NCBI GenBank assembly: GCA_016721735.1
Contig: JADKHM010000002.1
Coordinates: forward strand, 310,001 to 374,000
DNA length: 64,000 bases
DNA from: Flavobacterium sp.
GTDB taxonomy: Bacteria; Bacteroidota; Bacteroidia; Flavobacteriales; Flavobacteriaceae
Direction: 5' to 3'
Positions 63,101 through 64,000 of the stretch are shown in pieces. Each line of letters begins with the position of its first letter. Within the stretch, counting starts at the first letter, position 1. Made by a program: the position numbers and the translations under genes. The notes beneath the pieces are model-generated. The model had not been told where the DNA came from. It ran no database searches and saw nothing but the letters and a program-made list of their open reading frames with translations.

Positions 63101-64000
63101 ATTTTATCGTATTCGAAATTATTACTGTTTTTTGCTTGAATTACTGTTCTTAAAGCTTGTATTCCTTCTTCTAGCGAAGTCAATCGGTCATCAAAACTAG
63201 AAGAATTGGCTTTTAAAAAGGCGCCTAAGATGGCTATAAATCTATCGTTTCTTGCTACACTATTATAATCAAAATACTGCCACTCTTGATTAGCATGCGT
63301 ATTCCACTTTACTTCTGCGGTTACGTAATTCCATTCTATGGTTCCCGCGTCTCCAATGAATTTTGAATTTCTATTCAACGCTTTTTGAACATAATCTAAA
63401 GATAGCACACCCAAAGCACCAGCTTTCGTTTCTAAAATATTTACTGATATTCCTTCGGTTTCAATGCCTAACGCATCTATTTTTTTATGGAAACCGTAAA
63501 CTTTCTGAAAACCACCGAGCATCCAAGATAAATAATCGAATTCGTGAATTAGATCGAGCATAACCCCGCCTCCGAGTGCTACTTTAGCGCTCATCCCTTC
63601 TTTATAATTGGTGCCTTCGCGCCAGTCTGGGAGGTATTGCCCCACTTCAGCCTGAAAACTGATTACGTTTCCAATAACCTTTTTTTCAAGCAATGATCTT
63701 ACGTGATTCAGGCCTAAATCAAAACGCAAATCAAACCCCACAAAAACCGCCACTTTTTTTGCCTGAGCTAATGCAACTAACGAATCTACATCATCTAGAT
63801 TTTGAGCTACGGGCTTTTCTAAATAAATCTTCTTTATACCATTCTCGATTAAATCAACACAATTTTCTACATGCAAAGAGGTTGGCGTGGCTATAATGGC
63901 TGCATCATATATTTGTTGCTCCACAAAAGCCGCCTCAATAGTACCAAAAACCTTAATGGTTGGAAATTCCTCAAGGTGCGACTTACTGCGACTGACCACC
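63097..64000 (-). CDS. Gfo/Idh/MocA-family oxidoreductase (5' end outside window)
   Basis: About 300 C-terminal residues are present; the N-terminal Rossmann GxGxxG part lies beyond 64000, so the apparent GTG start is only the first codon in view. Motifs are IIATPTSLHVENCVDLIENG, LEKPVAQN (the conserved EKP), and GGVMLDLIHEFDYLSWMLG with the catalytic His/Asp region. Such NAD(P)-dependent sugar dehydrogenases or dehydratases are frequent in nonulosonic acid clusters. It is the first visible gene of the operon and overlaps neuA by four bases. Confidence 0.9.
   Translation of the reverse strand, partial: VVSRSKSHLEEFPTIKVFGTIEAAFVEQQIYDAAIIATPTSLHVENCVDLIENGIKKIYLEKPVAQNLDDVDSLVALAQAKKVAVFVGFDLRFDLGLNHVRSLLEKKVIGNVISFQAEVGQYLPDWREGTNYKEGMSAKVALGGGVMLDLIHEFDYLSWMLGGFQKVYGFHKKIDALGIETEGISVNILETKAGALGVLSLDYVQKALNRNSKFIGDAGTIEWNYVTAEVKWNTHANQEWQYFDYNSVARNDRFIAILGAFLKANSSSFDDRLTSLEEGIQALRTVIQAKNSNNFEYDKI

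Overview
The window looks like chromosomal DNA of a gliding-type member of the Bacteroidota, most likely Flavobacterium or a close relative. The evidence is AT-rich sequence, almost no Shine-Dalgarno sites, many promoters of the form TTG-N17-23-TAnnTTTG (the Bacteroidota housekeeping type), secreted proteins with type IX secretion (T9SS) type A and type B sorting domains, a PorV/PorQ-like outer-membrane protein, and several small families typical of Flavobacteriia. No insertion sequence, prophage, CRISPR array or replication origin is visible.

Layout. 1-8193: two large co-directional secreted repeat proteins. The first ends in a dockerin-like EF-hand pair. The second starts with a cohesin-like beta domain, is broken by a one-base frameshift, and ends in a T9SS sorting domain. 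8194-8864: a non-coding gap. 8865-12344: a YadA-head-like repeat protein with an S74 intramolecular chaperone tail. 12378-25248: an ABC1 kinase/TetR pair, an OmpA-like and a lipocalin-like lipoprotein, htpG, a type B-sorted adhesin-like protein, DUF2721, AlkB-like, fatty-acid hydroxylase and TIGR03643-type genes, and an M61 peptidase. 25343-28324: tRNA-Thr, a small conserved gene, manA, and an idi-queD-bcp operon. 28565-31120: exported msrB (frameshifted) and msrA, then a secreted GH18 chitinase. 31125-37997: an FAD oxidoreductase, a thioredoxin-fold lipid/periplasmic-type protein, a tandem pair of paralogous T9SS proteins and a small conserved gene. 38040-48075: recQ, then an envelope block (kdsD, tatC, AhpD-like, a structured RNA candidate, lptB, a DUF5808-like protein, GH25, pssA, a PorV-like protein, lnt).

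48069-64000, all on the minus strand: a surface polysaccharide locus. It carries an initiating sugar-phosphate transferase, an O-antigen polymerase/ligase, six glycosyltransferases or glycosyltransferase-like proteins, an O-acetyltransferase-like protein, and a nonulosonic (sialic-acid-like) acid module of neuA, neuB, neuC, an SDR, a Gfo/Idh/MocA oxidoreductase and a TylF-like methyltransferase placed between neuB and neuC. Most of these genes overlap or abut, so they probably form one operon transcribed from beyond the right edge.

Three genes (the SprB-like protein, msrB and the polymerase) each need exactly one extra base to restore a convincing full-length frame. Either this sequence carries residual single-base deletions from its assembly, or these loci are truly disrupted. 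The most novel leads are the dockerin-like/cohesin-like neighbour pair, the possibly methylated nonulosonic acid module, and the structured RNA candidate upstream of lptB, which is enclosed by an inverted repeat.
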